Source of the DNA: Candidatus Omnitrophota bacterium
GTDB taxonomy: Bacteria; Omnitrophota; Koll11; VGKN01
NCBI GenBank assembly: GCA_016867055.1
Contig: VGKN01000001.1
Coordinates: 1 to 29,658 of the forward strand
DNA: 29,658 bases
Direction: 5' to 3'
The notes below the pieces were generated by a model. The model saw only the letters and a program-made list of their open reading frames with translations, was not told the DNA's origin and searched no databases. Shown piece after piece: positions 1 to 6,634 of the stretch. The position numbers were made by a program, and so were the translations under genes. Each line of letters begins with the position of its first letter. The stretch's first letter is position 1.

Positions 1-48
1 TTCTCTGATGAATTTGTAGATGCAATTTTGATTGTCCCTCATCCCTAA
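1..48 (+). CDS. Possible C-terminal end of an upstream gene (partial)
   Basis: Frame 1 is open from the window edge to a TAA at 46-48 and would encode about 15 residues ending IVPHP. Nothing identifies it. It runs into the repeat unit that starts at 36, so the true end of the upstream gene may differ. Confidence 0.2.
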   Translation, partial: FSDEFVDAILIVPHP

Positions 49-248
49 AACAGGACTCGGGACGATTTTTCAAAAAACGAAAAATCGGAAGGTTGGCAGA
101 GCGGTTGAATGCGGCGGTCTTGAAAACCGTTAGGCTCGCAAGGGTCTCGGGGGTTCGAATCCTCCACCTTCCGCCAGTTTTGTTTTTTGAAAACTGTCCC
201 GAACAAAGTGAGGGGCAACTTCCTTATATAAGGATTCGAAGCGAGCAA
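36..248 (+). repeat. tRNA-Ser duplication unit, copy 1
   Basis: About 210 bp repeated at 797-1007 with the same internal order. A 9-bp inverted repeat (CGATTTTTC / GAAAAATCG, 63-87) abuts the tRNA 5' end. The tRNA follows, then a 7-bp inverted repeat (CAGTTTT / AAAACTG, 175-196) that starts in the CCA, a CCCGAAC-AAA-GTGAGGG hairpin, and a tail ending in GGATTCGAAGCGAG. The 5' parts are offset by exactly 761 bp. Confidence 0.9.
87..176 (+). tRNA. tRNA-Ser(TGA)
   Basis: A class II tRNA with a long variable arm. The acceptor GGAAGGT pairs with ACCTTCC, followed by discriminator G173 and an encoded CCA. The anticodon stem GCGGT/ACCGT encloses loop CTTGAAA (119-125), giving anticodon TGA at 121-123, which reads UCA. 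The T-loop is TTCGAAT. The gene lies inside a unit that is duplicated downstream with the anticodon changed to CGA. Confidence 0.97.
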
Positions 249-270
249 CAAGAAAATAGGAGGAGAAACT

Positions 271-792
271 ATGGTAAAAAAAATTTTAATTTGTATTAGC
301 TCTTTTGTTTTATTTTTTACATTGAGCTATTATTCTTTTTCTCAAGAGGAGTTGCCAGTTGAAGAAAAGGTTATAGATGTATCGGCACAAGAAAGCACGC
401 CTGTGGAAATTCAAACAGATATTGATACATCTTCTAAAAAGGATTTGCCGAGCGAAATAAAAATTAGACTTGATGCTTTCTTTGCTCAGCTACAAAGTTC
501 AAATATGGAACCCGCGGTGATGGATTTGGTTAAAGGCACCCTTATTGAGAACAAGACCCAGGAGTTAAATTTAGTAATAGGTCAGCTTAGAAACCTCCCG
601 ATAATTTATGGTCCAATTTTAAACGTTGAACAATTAGACACAAAATATGTGGGTGATAGTCTTCTAATGGTAAAATATTTGGTCAAACTGAGAGACCATC
701 CTGCAATATTTGAATTTTACTATTACAAGGTGCAAGACAACTGGATGCTGCTTAAATTTTGGTTTAACGATCAAATTCAGAACTTATTTTGA
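271..792 (+). CDS. Small exported protein of unknown function
   Basis: The 173-residue product begins with a basic, hydrophobic segment (residues 1-24, ending near SFSQ) that looks like a signal peptide or membrane anchor. An acidic linker follows to about residue 60. The remaining ~110 residues are predicted to be a compact alpha+beta domain rich in aromatic residues near the C-terminus (FEFYYYKVQDNWMLLKFWF). That ending resembles small NTF2-like or DUF4019-type periplasmic domains, but this is only an impression. The ATG at 271 follows a good Shine-Dalgarno (AGGAGGAG, about 258-265). The gene sits exactly between two copies of a duplicated tRNA-Ser unit and may have been carried or trapped by that duplication. 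Confidence 0.8.
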   Translation: MVKKILICISSFVLFFTLSYYSFSQEELPVEEKVIDVSAQESTPVEIQTDIDTSSKKDLPSEIKIRLDAFFAQLQSSNMEPAVMDLVKGTLIENKTQELNLVIGQLRNLPIIYGPILNVEQLDTKYVGDSLLMVKYLVKLRDHPAIFEFYYYKVQDNWMLLKFWFNDQIQNLF

Positions 793-796
793 TTAC

Positions 797-1007
797 CCCT
801 CATCCCTAAAACAGGACTCGGGACGATTTTTCAAAAAACGAAAAATCGGAAGGATGCCAGAGCGGTTGAATGGGGCGGTCTCGAAAACCGTTATCCCGCA
901 AGGGATCGGAGGTTCAAATCCTCCTCCTTCCGCCAGTTTTGTTTTTTGAAAACTGTCCCGAATAAAGTGAGAGACAACTTCCTTATATAAGGATTTGAAG
1001 CGAGTAA
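797..1007 (+). repeat. tRNA-Ser duplication unit, copy 2
   Basis: Second copy of the unit at 36-248, with the same 5' hairpin, tRNA and 3' hairpin. The tail GGATTTGAAGCGAG is intact, while the CCCGAAT-AAA-GTGAGAG hairpin is degenerate. Divergence is concentrated in the tRNA body and the distal hairpin. Confidence 0.9.
848..935 (+). tRNA. tRNA-Ser(CGA)
   Basis: The acceptor GGAAGGA pairs with TCCTTCC; the discriminator is G932 and CCA is encoded. The anticodon loop CTCGAAA gives CGA, which reads UCG. Compared with tRNA-Ser(TGA) in the sister unit, the variable arm, T stem and acceptor have changed while the flanks stayed similar, suggesting duplication followed by anticodon switching. Confidence 0.97.
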
Positions 1008-1047
1008 GCGCCAAACGGGGTTTACTAAGATTAGAAGTCAGTCATAA

Positions 1048-1141
1048 GGAGAGGTGCGAGAGCTGGTTGAATCGGCACGACTGGAAATCGTGTAAGCATC
1101 CAAAAGGTGCTTCCAGGGTTCGAATCCCTGCCTCTCCGCCA
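1048..1141 (+). tRNA. tRNA-Ser(GGA)
   Basis: The acceptor GGAGAGG (1048-1054) pairs with CCTCTCC (1131-1137); discriminator G1138 and an encoded CCA follow. The anticodon stem CACGA/TCGTG encloses CTGGAAA, giving anticodon GGA at 1083-1085. A long variable arm is present. It is the third tRNA-Ser in the first 1.2 kb. Confidence 0.97.
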
Positions 1142-1669
1142 TGTTGGAAACGGGGCGTCAAGAAAGAGCCCCCTATAGGGGGCGGCCGACGAGAAAACGA
1201 GGCGGCGCTCTTTCTGCCGAACGAGAGTGAGGCGTCCCGAGCGAAAGCGAGGGATAAAATAGAGTTCGAACCAATCTTTTTATCTTTCAGTCTTGAGTTA
1301 TATCGATAGAAAATAGTTAAAGGAACTGGCCCAGATACAAATAAATAGTATCTGATGTCTCTATTTTCCTCTTTATGGTTGGGAGTATAATCTCTCTCAT
1401 TCCCCATCTCGCCTAAGCGAAAAATATCTCCTTGATTTTTTAGTTTGCATAAGGTATCCTAAGAACAAGTTCTTTAATGTTTTTTAAAATAATAAATAAA
1501 GAATCAATTATTACTTAAGTATAAACGAAAAAAATATTACAAAATTGCTATCTTTTTTAATTTCATAGTGTTGTGATGCCTTCTTGATTAACCAATTTTT
1601 ATAAACTATTCTCACCATGAGGAATTTTAAACCAAATTAAACCTTCTCATAGACGAATGGCAGGATAAA
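1142..1669. other. Intergenic stretch with a hairpin cluster
   Basis: No convincing gene. The first ~115 bp hold strong inverted repeats: AGAAAGAGC (1161-1169) with GCTCTTTCT (1207-1215), an inner GCCCCC/GGGGGC, and two adjacent hairpins at 1217-1232 and 1235-1254. Those two have arms CCGAAC/GTGAGG and CCCGAGC/GCGAGGG, with GAGA and GAAA tetraloops. The rest (1270-1669) is AT-rich and I see nothing further in it. Minus-strand open frames across it are shadows of the tRNA and repeats. Confidence 0.7.
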
Positions 1670-2671
1670 ATGAAAAAGCTGCATTTTAGTGTATTAATCT
1701 TATGGATTTTTTTAGTAGTTATGAACGTAGGTGAATTATTTTGCTATGCTTCTACATTAATGTTCTTTGAAGAGGGAGGTTTGCTATCTGGCACACCAGA
1801 CTACGACTGGTGGTATGGATGTTCGCCAACCTCAGCCGGCATGATGATGGGATATTATGATATTTACGGTTATGGTGGGTTAGTCTATGATAATATTGTG
1901 CCTGGTGGAGTTGCAGAACTCAATACCTTTGGCAGTTCTCCTCCAGGAGGATTTTTAGTGAACAATATAATTGCTAGCCAGGGGCATATTGCAGACTTTT
2001 ATGGTAAAGGATATGGTGCTTTCGGAGACGATAATTATACTGGTAGACCATTTGATTGCCTGGCTGATTTTATGGGAACTAGCCAGGATTCTGTAGGTAA
2101 TTCAAACGGAACCACCCGATTCTGGTATTATGCTGATGGCGCCCCACTTTATATTACAGATATCTATGCAGCAGGTAAGGCTGTCTATAATAGTTCTGGA
2201 CTTTTCGGCATGTGGGAATATTTTAACTACGTTGGCTATGGTAGTGGCGATCCTTCAACGGATTACAACGCCTTCAATCAGCCAGTTGATACATTAGGAC
2301 TAACCTATGGATTTACTTTTGAAGATTATATGAATGAGATAGACATGGGCAGGGTAGTAATGATTGGTATTGAAGGTCATTCTATGTTGGGTTATGGTTA
2401 TAGCGAAGCGACTAACGAAGTCTATTTTCACGATACTTGGAATCCAGGGCAACACTCTATGAAGTGGGGCGGATATTACCTTGGCTCAAAGATGCTGAGA
2501 GTTACTTGTTTTACACCAACCGGGAGCGATGTTCCTATTCCTGAACCCCTCACATTGTTTCTTTTTAGTATCGGTCTAATTGGTATTATGGGATTGGACT
2601 TTGTAAAAAACAAAAAAGGGGGTAGCGGCGTTTTAATCTTACGACAACTTCGAAAAGCCATGTTCTTTTAA
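1670..2671 (+). CDS. PEP-CTERM protein with a C39-like cysteine peptidase domain
   Basis: The 333-residue product has an N-terminal signal peptide (about 1-27, ending near CYAS). A large Gly/Tyr-rich domain contains WWYGCSPTSAGMMMGYYD, with candidate nucleophile C51. Much further on are GIEGHSMLGYGY and VYFHDTWNPG, the Cys, His and Asp order expected of papain-fold C39-type peptidases. A PEP-CTERM sorting signal follows: PIPEP, a hydrophobic stretch, then basic VKNKK. Such signals direct export and exosortase-dependent processing in diderms making extracellular polysaccharide. Unusually, about 17 residues (GGSGVLILRQ to AMFF) continue past the basic cluster; the stop lies 12 bp before a repeat element. 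The peptidase call is from motif order only. Confidence 0.85.
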   Translation: MKKLHFSVLILWIFLVVMNVGELFCYASTLMFFEEGGLLSGTPDYDWWYGCSPTSAGMMMGYYDIYGYGGLVYDNIVPGGVAELNTFGSSPPGGFLVNNIIASQGHIADFYGKGYGAFGDDNYTGRPFDCLADFMGTSQDSVGNSNGTTRFWYYADGAPLYITDIYAAGKAVYNSSGLFGMWEYFNYVGYGSGDPSTDYNAFNQPVDTLGLTYGFTFEDYMNEIDMGRVVMIGIEGHSMLGYGYSEATNEVYFHDTWNPGQHSMKWGGYYLGSKMLRVTCFTPTGSDVPIPEPLTLFLFSIGLIGIMGLDFVKNKKGGSGVLILRQLRKAMFF

Positions 2672-2682
2672 ATATTATAGTT

Positions 2683-2807
2683 GGGTTTACCCCGCACCTC
2701 ATAAAGCCCCCCTGCTTGCTTTCGTAAAAAAGCAGGGGGATGAAGGGAGTAATTGATAAATTTTTTCCCAAAGCCTCGTCTTAAAAAGAAGAGGTACGGG
2801 GTTTTAC
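2683..2807. mobile_element. Miniature inverted-repeat element, copy 1
   Basis: About 125 bp with imperfect terminal inverted repeats: TTTACCCCGCACCTC at the left and GAGGTACGGGGTTTTAC at the right. Inside is a hairpin around CTGCTTGCTTTCG. The interior reads as the reverse complement of the element at 16565-16688. There is no ORF, so it would be non-autonomous. It lies just past the stop of the PEP-CTERM gene and may also act as its transcript terminator. Confidence 0.8.
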
Positions 2808-3332
2808 ATAAATAGGAAAACAGGTTTATATCTGACCAGACTAAGTTAATATTTTAATACGACAGCAACATAATACTTCTCCTGAATAATCCTCCTTTAT
2901 TTTTTCAATATTTTTAAAGATAAATCAAAGTTTATCCTTCCTGCCCTTCATTTACATTGTTCCTGTTAAAAATTTGACACCTCCGTGACAAGTCCTGATG
3001 CTTAGCGTCAAAGAACATTCGCACTTTACAGAACCTCTGAGCACTAACTTACAAATTAAATAGAAGTAAAAAATGTTTAACATTAATTTATACTTTGGTA
3101 TAATTTGTAGGAACTCATAAATAGTGGATTCTTTGAGACAAAAATATGGACAGATTCTATTTTGTTAGAAAAGGTTAATTTAGTGGGAAATCCCGCCTTT
3201 ATATGCGGAGATAAAGCTATTTCCTGTATCTTCTGTTTGTGATATACTGGATGTATACAATTAATCAAGTCAGCATAGACAGTATACAGGACATAATACC
3301 ATATAGCCGGCAACAAAACCAGGAGGACAGGT
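2808..3332. other. Intergenic region holding a promoter and long 5' leader
   Basis: No gene seen. From 3111 to 3332 the sequence would be a ~220-nt leader of the small membrane protein gene. It contains inverted repeats (GGAAAT/ATTTCC around CCGC/GCGG near 3185-3230, and two GTATAC boxes at about 3253 and 3289). I cannot match it to a known riboswitch. Confidence 0.5.
3077..3104 (+). promoter_or_regulatory. Sigma-70-type promoter
   Basis: TTAACA (3077-3082), a 16-bp spacer, and TATAAT (3099-3104). It would start transcription near 3111 and drive the gene at 3333. Confidence 0.55.
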
Positions 3333-3620
3333 ATGAAAACAATTGAATTAAAATATATTGGTATAATATCGGTTTTTAAATTGTTTACTGGAATGTTTAT
3401 TATTATAGGACTCACGGTTGGCATATTAAGCGGGATGACCAAACAGATCATACCCTTTAAACTACCATTTATAGAACGTATAGGTTCAGGTGTCATCGGA
3501 AGACTGATTCTTGTTTTTTTGCATGGTCTGACAGTTGGCATGCTTACAGCAATTATAGCGTTAAGTTATAATTTTTTTGCATGGATATTGGGTGGTATAA
3601 AATTTGAGATAGAAGATTAA
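3333..3620 (+). CDS. Small two-helix membrane protein, unknown function
   Basis: The 95-residue product has two long hydrophobic segments, about residues 8-35 and 53-88, joined by a short polar loop (MTKQIIPFKLPFIERIGSG). The C-terminus is acidic (IKFEIED). The layout resembles DUF3566-type membrane proteins, but I do not recognise it with confidence. The ATG follows GGAGGACAG at a good distance. It lies 8 bp upstream of tRNA-Arg(ACG). Confidence 0.75.
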   Translation: MKTIELKYIGIISVFKLFTGMFIIIGLTVGILSGMTKQIIPFKLPFIERIGSGVIGRLILVFLHGLTVGMLTAIIALSYNFFAWILGGIKFEIED

Positions 3621-3628
3621 AAATCTTT

Positions 3629-3702
3629 GTGCCCGTAGCTCAGCTGGATAGAGCACTGGTCTACGAAACCAGGTGTCGCGCGTTCAAATCGCGCCGGGCA
3701 CG
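3629..3702 (+). tRNA. tRNA-Arg(ACG)
   Basis: The acceptor GTGCCCG pairs with CGGGCAC. The anticodon stem CTGGT/ACCAG encloses CTACGAA, giving anticodon ACG (3663-3665). The discriminator is G3702, followed by CTA, so CCA is not encoded here; it is encoded after the second copy of the 3' end at 3898. A34 of this tRNA is the standard bacterial substrate of TadA, whose gene follows at 3939. Confidence 0.97.
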
Positions 3703-3898
3703 CTACCCTTAATAACAAAGAGAACGCAAAAAGGAGATATTAAGAGGAAGAGGCATCTTTTCCTCTTATCGGCGCACAGATACCTCTATGCGGAAGGAAA
3801 AGGAACAATCCGCCACAATTTTGGCGGACGTTAGGGAAAAACTATTAGAGTTTTTCCCTAAGGAGCAAAGCGACGCGTTCAAATCGCGCCGGGCACGC
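3679..3898 (+). mobile_element. Hairpin-rich element bounded by duplicated tRNA-Arg 3' ends
   Basis: A 25-bp direct repeat (3679-3703 and 3874-3898) covers the tRNA-Arg T arm, acceptor 3' strand and discriminator; the period is 195 bp. Only the distal copy is followed by CCA. Between them lie three strong hairpins: AAGAGGAA/TTCCTCTT (about 3740-3766), TCCGCCA/TTGGCGGA (about 3809-3828) and a 13-bp stem from TTAGGGAAAAACT to AGTTTTTCCCTAA (about 3831-3861). The arrangement resembles integration at a tRNA 3' end that displaced the original end. There is no ORF inside. Confidence 0.8.
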
Positions 3899-3938
3899 CA
3901 AGTTTAGTTCACAGTTCACAGTTGACAGATTTAGAGCT

Positions 3939-4400
3939 ATGAAAATAGATAAAATCTATATGCAAGAGGCGTTAAAAGAAGCGCGAAAGGCATTTGAAGA
4001 AGATGAAGTGCCGATAGGAGCGGTTATTGTTTATAATAGAAAGATAATCGCACGTGCCCACAATCAGGTAAAAAGATTGCATGACCCTACAGCCCATGCG
4101 GAGATGCTTGCAATTACCCAGGCAGCGGATTATTTAAGGAATGAGCGGTTGATAAACGCCTCAATATATGTTACTATTGAACCCTGCATAATGTGCATAG
4201 GCGCTATGGTTCTTGGCAGGATAAACAGACTTATTTATGGCACTCCTGAGCCTAAAACAGGCGCCTGCGGTTCTACCTTGGATATTCCTTCTCTTGGAAA
4301 GTTGAACCACCATTTAAAGATTACCAGAGACATTTTACCTGATGAGTGTAGCCATTTTCTGAAGGAGTTCTTCAAAAAGAAAAGGAGCTATAAACCATAG
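3939..4400 (+). CDS. tadA: tRNA adenosine(34) deaminase TadA
   Basis: The 153-residue protein deaminates adenosine-34 to inosine in tRNA-Arg(ACG), allowing one tRNA to read CGU, CGC and CGA. It has the cytidine/adenosine deaminase zinc motifs: HAEML, with a zinc-binding His and the catalytic Glu, and EPCIMCIGAM, with PCxxC zinc cysteines. Length matches the family. The start MKIDKIYMQEALKEA is typical, although no strong Shine-Dalgarno is visible. It lies just downstream of its likely substrate gene, with the duplicated tRNA 3' end between them. Confidence 0.96.
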   Translation: MKIDKIYMQEALKEARKAFEEDEVPIGAVIVYNRKIIARAHNQVKRLHDPTAHAEMLAITQAADYLRNERLINASIYVTIEPCIMCIGAMVLGRINRLIYGTPEPKTGACGSTLDIPSLGKLNHHLKITRDILPDECSHFLKEFFKKKRSYKP

Positions 4401-4407
4401 GCTATTT

Positions 4408-4528
4408 GTCCCGTTAGAGAAAACCGTCGATTTTAATCAGCGGTCATTACCTTTTAAGGATGACTGTGGTTCAAAGACTATCGTCAGCATATACCGTTAG
4501 AGAATGTAGCTCTCTAACGGGGTTTGCT
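4408..4528. repeat. Inverted-repeat element with CCGTTAGAGA termini
   Basis: TCCCGTTAGAGAA at the left is inverted as TCTCTAACGGGG at the right, with a second direct CCGTTAGAGA at 4494. A related ~110-bp arrangement lies at 18793-18902. No ORF. Confidence 0.55.
4494..4523 (+). terminator. Hairpin downstream of tadA
   Basis: A perfect 10-bp stem, CCGTTAGAGA (4494-4503) with TCTCTAACGG (4511-4520), followed by GGTTT. The T tract is short, so termination is likely but not certain. Confidence 0.5.
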
Positions 4529-4541
4529 ATAAGCTAATATG

Positions 4542-4631
4542 GGAGAGGTGGCTGAGTGGCCGAAAGCAGACGCCTGCTAAGCGTTTGAGCCTCCAAAAGG
4601 GGCTCCCTGGGTTCAAATCCCAGCCTCTCCG
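4542..4631 (+). tRNA. tRNA-Ser(GCT)
   Basis: The acceptor GGAGAGG pairs with CCTCTCC. The anticodon loop CTGCTAA gives GCT at 4576-4578, which reads AGU/AGC. A long variable arm (GAGCCTCC...GGGGCTC) marks it as serine. The discriminator G4631 is followed by CTT, so CCA is not encoded. Confidence 0.97.
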
Positions 4632-4755
4632 CTTGAACTTCTCTGAAGGGATTTGAAGCTGACCCGAACGCCACTGGTCCAAGTGAGGGCAGCCGGCTCC
4701 GGAGGAGACTCAACGAATGTTGAGGCGGGGGAGGAGAAATCCCAGCCTCTCCGCT
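4615..4755 (+). mobile_element. Hairpin-rich element bounded by duplicated tRNA-Ser 3' ends
   Basis: A 19-bp direct repeat (AAATCCCAGCCTCTCCGCT at 4615-4633 and 4737-4755) duplicates the end of the T loop and the acceptor 3' strand, with a period of 122 bp. The interior holds CTTC/GAAG, CCCGAAC...GTGAGGG, and CTCAAC-GAAT-GTTGAG hairpins. Same architecture as at tRNA-Arg and tRNA-Asn. Confidence 0.75.
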
Positions 4756-4891
4756 GAATCTTTTGAAGAAAGATTCATACTGAAATAGCGTTAAGCAATA
4801 TGACAAGTAGAAGTATTGTAGCTATTGAAGTGCGTCCTTAGTTTAGGGATTTGAAGCTTATATAAATTTCATTTTTAAATAAGGATTGATG

Positions 4892-6634
4892 ATGACCTAT
4901 AGGGTATACGCAAGGAGATTTAGACCAAGGAGTTTTGATGAGGTAGTTGGACAGTCTCATATAACGACCACCCTGAAAAACGCAATCTCAATGGATAAAC
5001 TAGCCCATGCCTATTTATTTACAGGACCGAGAGGGACCGGTAAGACCTCAACTGCGAGGATATTTGCTATGTGTCTAAACTGTAAGAATGGCCCAACCCC
5101 AAACCCCTGTAATAAGTGTTCTTCCTGTAGCGAGATAAAAAGTGGCACAAATCTTGACCTTATAGAGATAGATGGAGCATCAAATAGGGGGATAGATGAT
5201 ATAAGGAACCTAAGAGAGAATATAAAGTTTCAACCCACATCTGGAAAATTTAAAATTTATATAATAGACGAATCTCATATGCTCACCCAGGAGGCTTTTA
5301 ATGCTCTGCTAAAGACACTTGAAGAACCACCTCCTCATGTGAAGATTATACTTGCCACAACGCAGCCTCATAGAATACCCCTAACTATAGCATCTCGTTG
5401 TCAGAGATTTGACTTTAGAAAAATTTCAACAAAAGATATAATATTAAAATTAAAGACTATTGTAGAGGAAGAACGTCTAAATATTCAAGAGGATGCATTT
5501 TTTGAAATAGCAAAAATATCCGATGGTAGTTTACGAGACGCAGAGTCCATACTTGAACAAATAGGGGTTTTCTCAAATGGAGAAATAAAATTTGAGGATA
5601 TAACCACTGTTTTGGGGATTGTGCCTCAGGAGATAGTTTTTGATGTAACAGAAAGCCTTATAAATAAAGACTCAAAAAAAGCACTTTTACTTATTGACAG
5701 ACTAATAGAGGAAGGAAAGGATATATCCCAGTTTGTATCAGTACTTATAGAGCACTTTAGAAATCTACTTATTGCTAAAATTGCACAGAAGGGCTCTTTA
5801 GATAGTCTTATTGAGCTTTCAAAAGAACATATTAATTTTATTATTAAACAATCAGAATCCTTTTCCCTGCAGGATATATTCTATATAATAAACGTACTTT
5901 TAAATACACAGGAACTAATAAGGAGGCATCCGTACGATAAAATCCTATTGGAGATTTCTATGGTTAAGTTAACCCAGAGGGAAAACCTGGTTAAACTTGA
6001 TAAGATATTAAATAAACTTTCAGAACTTACCACCCAAAATGAAAAGACTATCTTAAGTATTCAAGATATGCCAGAAAAAAATAACTTTCCCAAAGGGACC
6101 GGGGAAATAGAAAACACCTCTTCTTTTATAACCAAAAAACCCCAAGCAGGAGAGAAAAATGGCAAAAAGCAAATTAGATTAGAGACGGTTCAATCCTGCT
6201 GGAGCCAGCTTATAGAGACGCTTAAGGATGAGAAGATGTCAGTCGCCACATTTTTGCTTGAGGCAAAACCTCTTGAGGTAAATGACGGCTCACTTATAGT
6301 GGGCATTCCCGATGGGCTTACCTTTCACAGGGAGAGCCTTGAACGGCCTGAGAATAAAAGATTGATTGAGGAAATCTTAGCCAGATTTATAGGTTATGAT
6401 TTAAAGCTTGTATTTACAACTTTTACAAAAGATATAGAGAGTAATATTGAGATAGAAGAAATTGAAGGAGAAACAGTTGAAGATACAGAACTTGAATTAA
6501 CCTCCAAAGAAGAGATAATAGAGGAACCTCCCGTAGAAAAGAATACCCCTCAAGATGATTCTATTATAAAATTAACGCTTAAGCTTTTTGGCGGAAGGAT
6601 TGTTAAGGAAGACAAAAGCGAAAGGGGACTTTAA
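4892..6634 (+). CDS. dnaX: DNA polymerase III subunit gamma/tau
   Basis: This is the clamp-loader ATPase subunit of the replicative polymerase. From the chosen start it has AAA+ Walker A GPRGTGKT (about residues 45-52), a four-cysteine zinc module (CLNC, then CNKCSSC), Walker B IIDESHML, and an SRC sensor/arginine-finger motif (ASRCQRF). A long C-terminal region with acidic linkers follows. At about 580 residues it is of gamma/tau size. Three in-frame starts occur (TTG 4886, ATG 4889, ATG 4892); 4892 sits best behind AAGGA (4881-4885). The stop directly abuts the recR start, so the two are probably co-translated, as in many bacteria. Confidence 0.97.
   Translation: MTYRVYARRFRPRSFDEVVGQSHITTTLKNAISMDKLAHAYLFTGPRGTGKTSTARIFAMCLNCKNGPTPNPCNKCSSCSEIKSGTNLDLIEIDGASNRGIDDIRNLRENIKFQPTSGKFKIYIIDESHMLTQEAFNALLKTLEEPPPHVKIILATTQPHRIPLTIASRCQRFDFRKISTKDIILKLKTIVEEERLNIQEDAFFEIAKISDGSLRDAESILEQIGVFSNGEIKFEDITTVLGIVPQEIVFDVTESLINKDSKKALLLIDRLIEEGKDISQFVSVLIEHFRNLLIAKIAQKGSLDSLIELSKEHINFIIKQSESFSLQDIFYIINVLLNTQELIRRHPYDKILLEISMVKLTQRENLVKLDKILNKLSELTTQNEKTILSIQDMPEKNNFPKGTGEIENTSSFITKKPQAGEKNGKKQIRLETVQSCWSQLIETLKDEKMSVATFLLEAKPLEVNDGSLIVGIPDGLTFHRESLERPENKRLIEEILARFIGYDLKLVFTTFTKDIESNIEIEEIEGETVEDTELELTSKEEIIEEPPVEKNTPQDDSIIKLTLKLFGGRIVKEDKSERGL

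Noticed and set aside
1042..1407. Minus-strand open frame of 121 codons
   Set aside because: It overlaps tRNA-Ser(GGA) and its hairpins; the translation is low complexity with no ribosome site.
3083..3541. Minus-strand open frame of 152 codons
   Set aside because: It lies antisense to a better-supported gene with Shine-Dalgarno and promoter, and has no recognisable domain.
3809..3861. Hairpins resembling integron attC sites
   Set aside because: No integrase, no attI, and no conserved core sites at the stem ends; the tRNA-end duplication explains the boundaries better.
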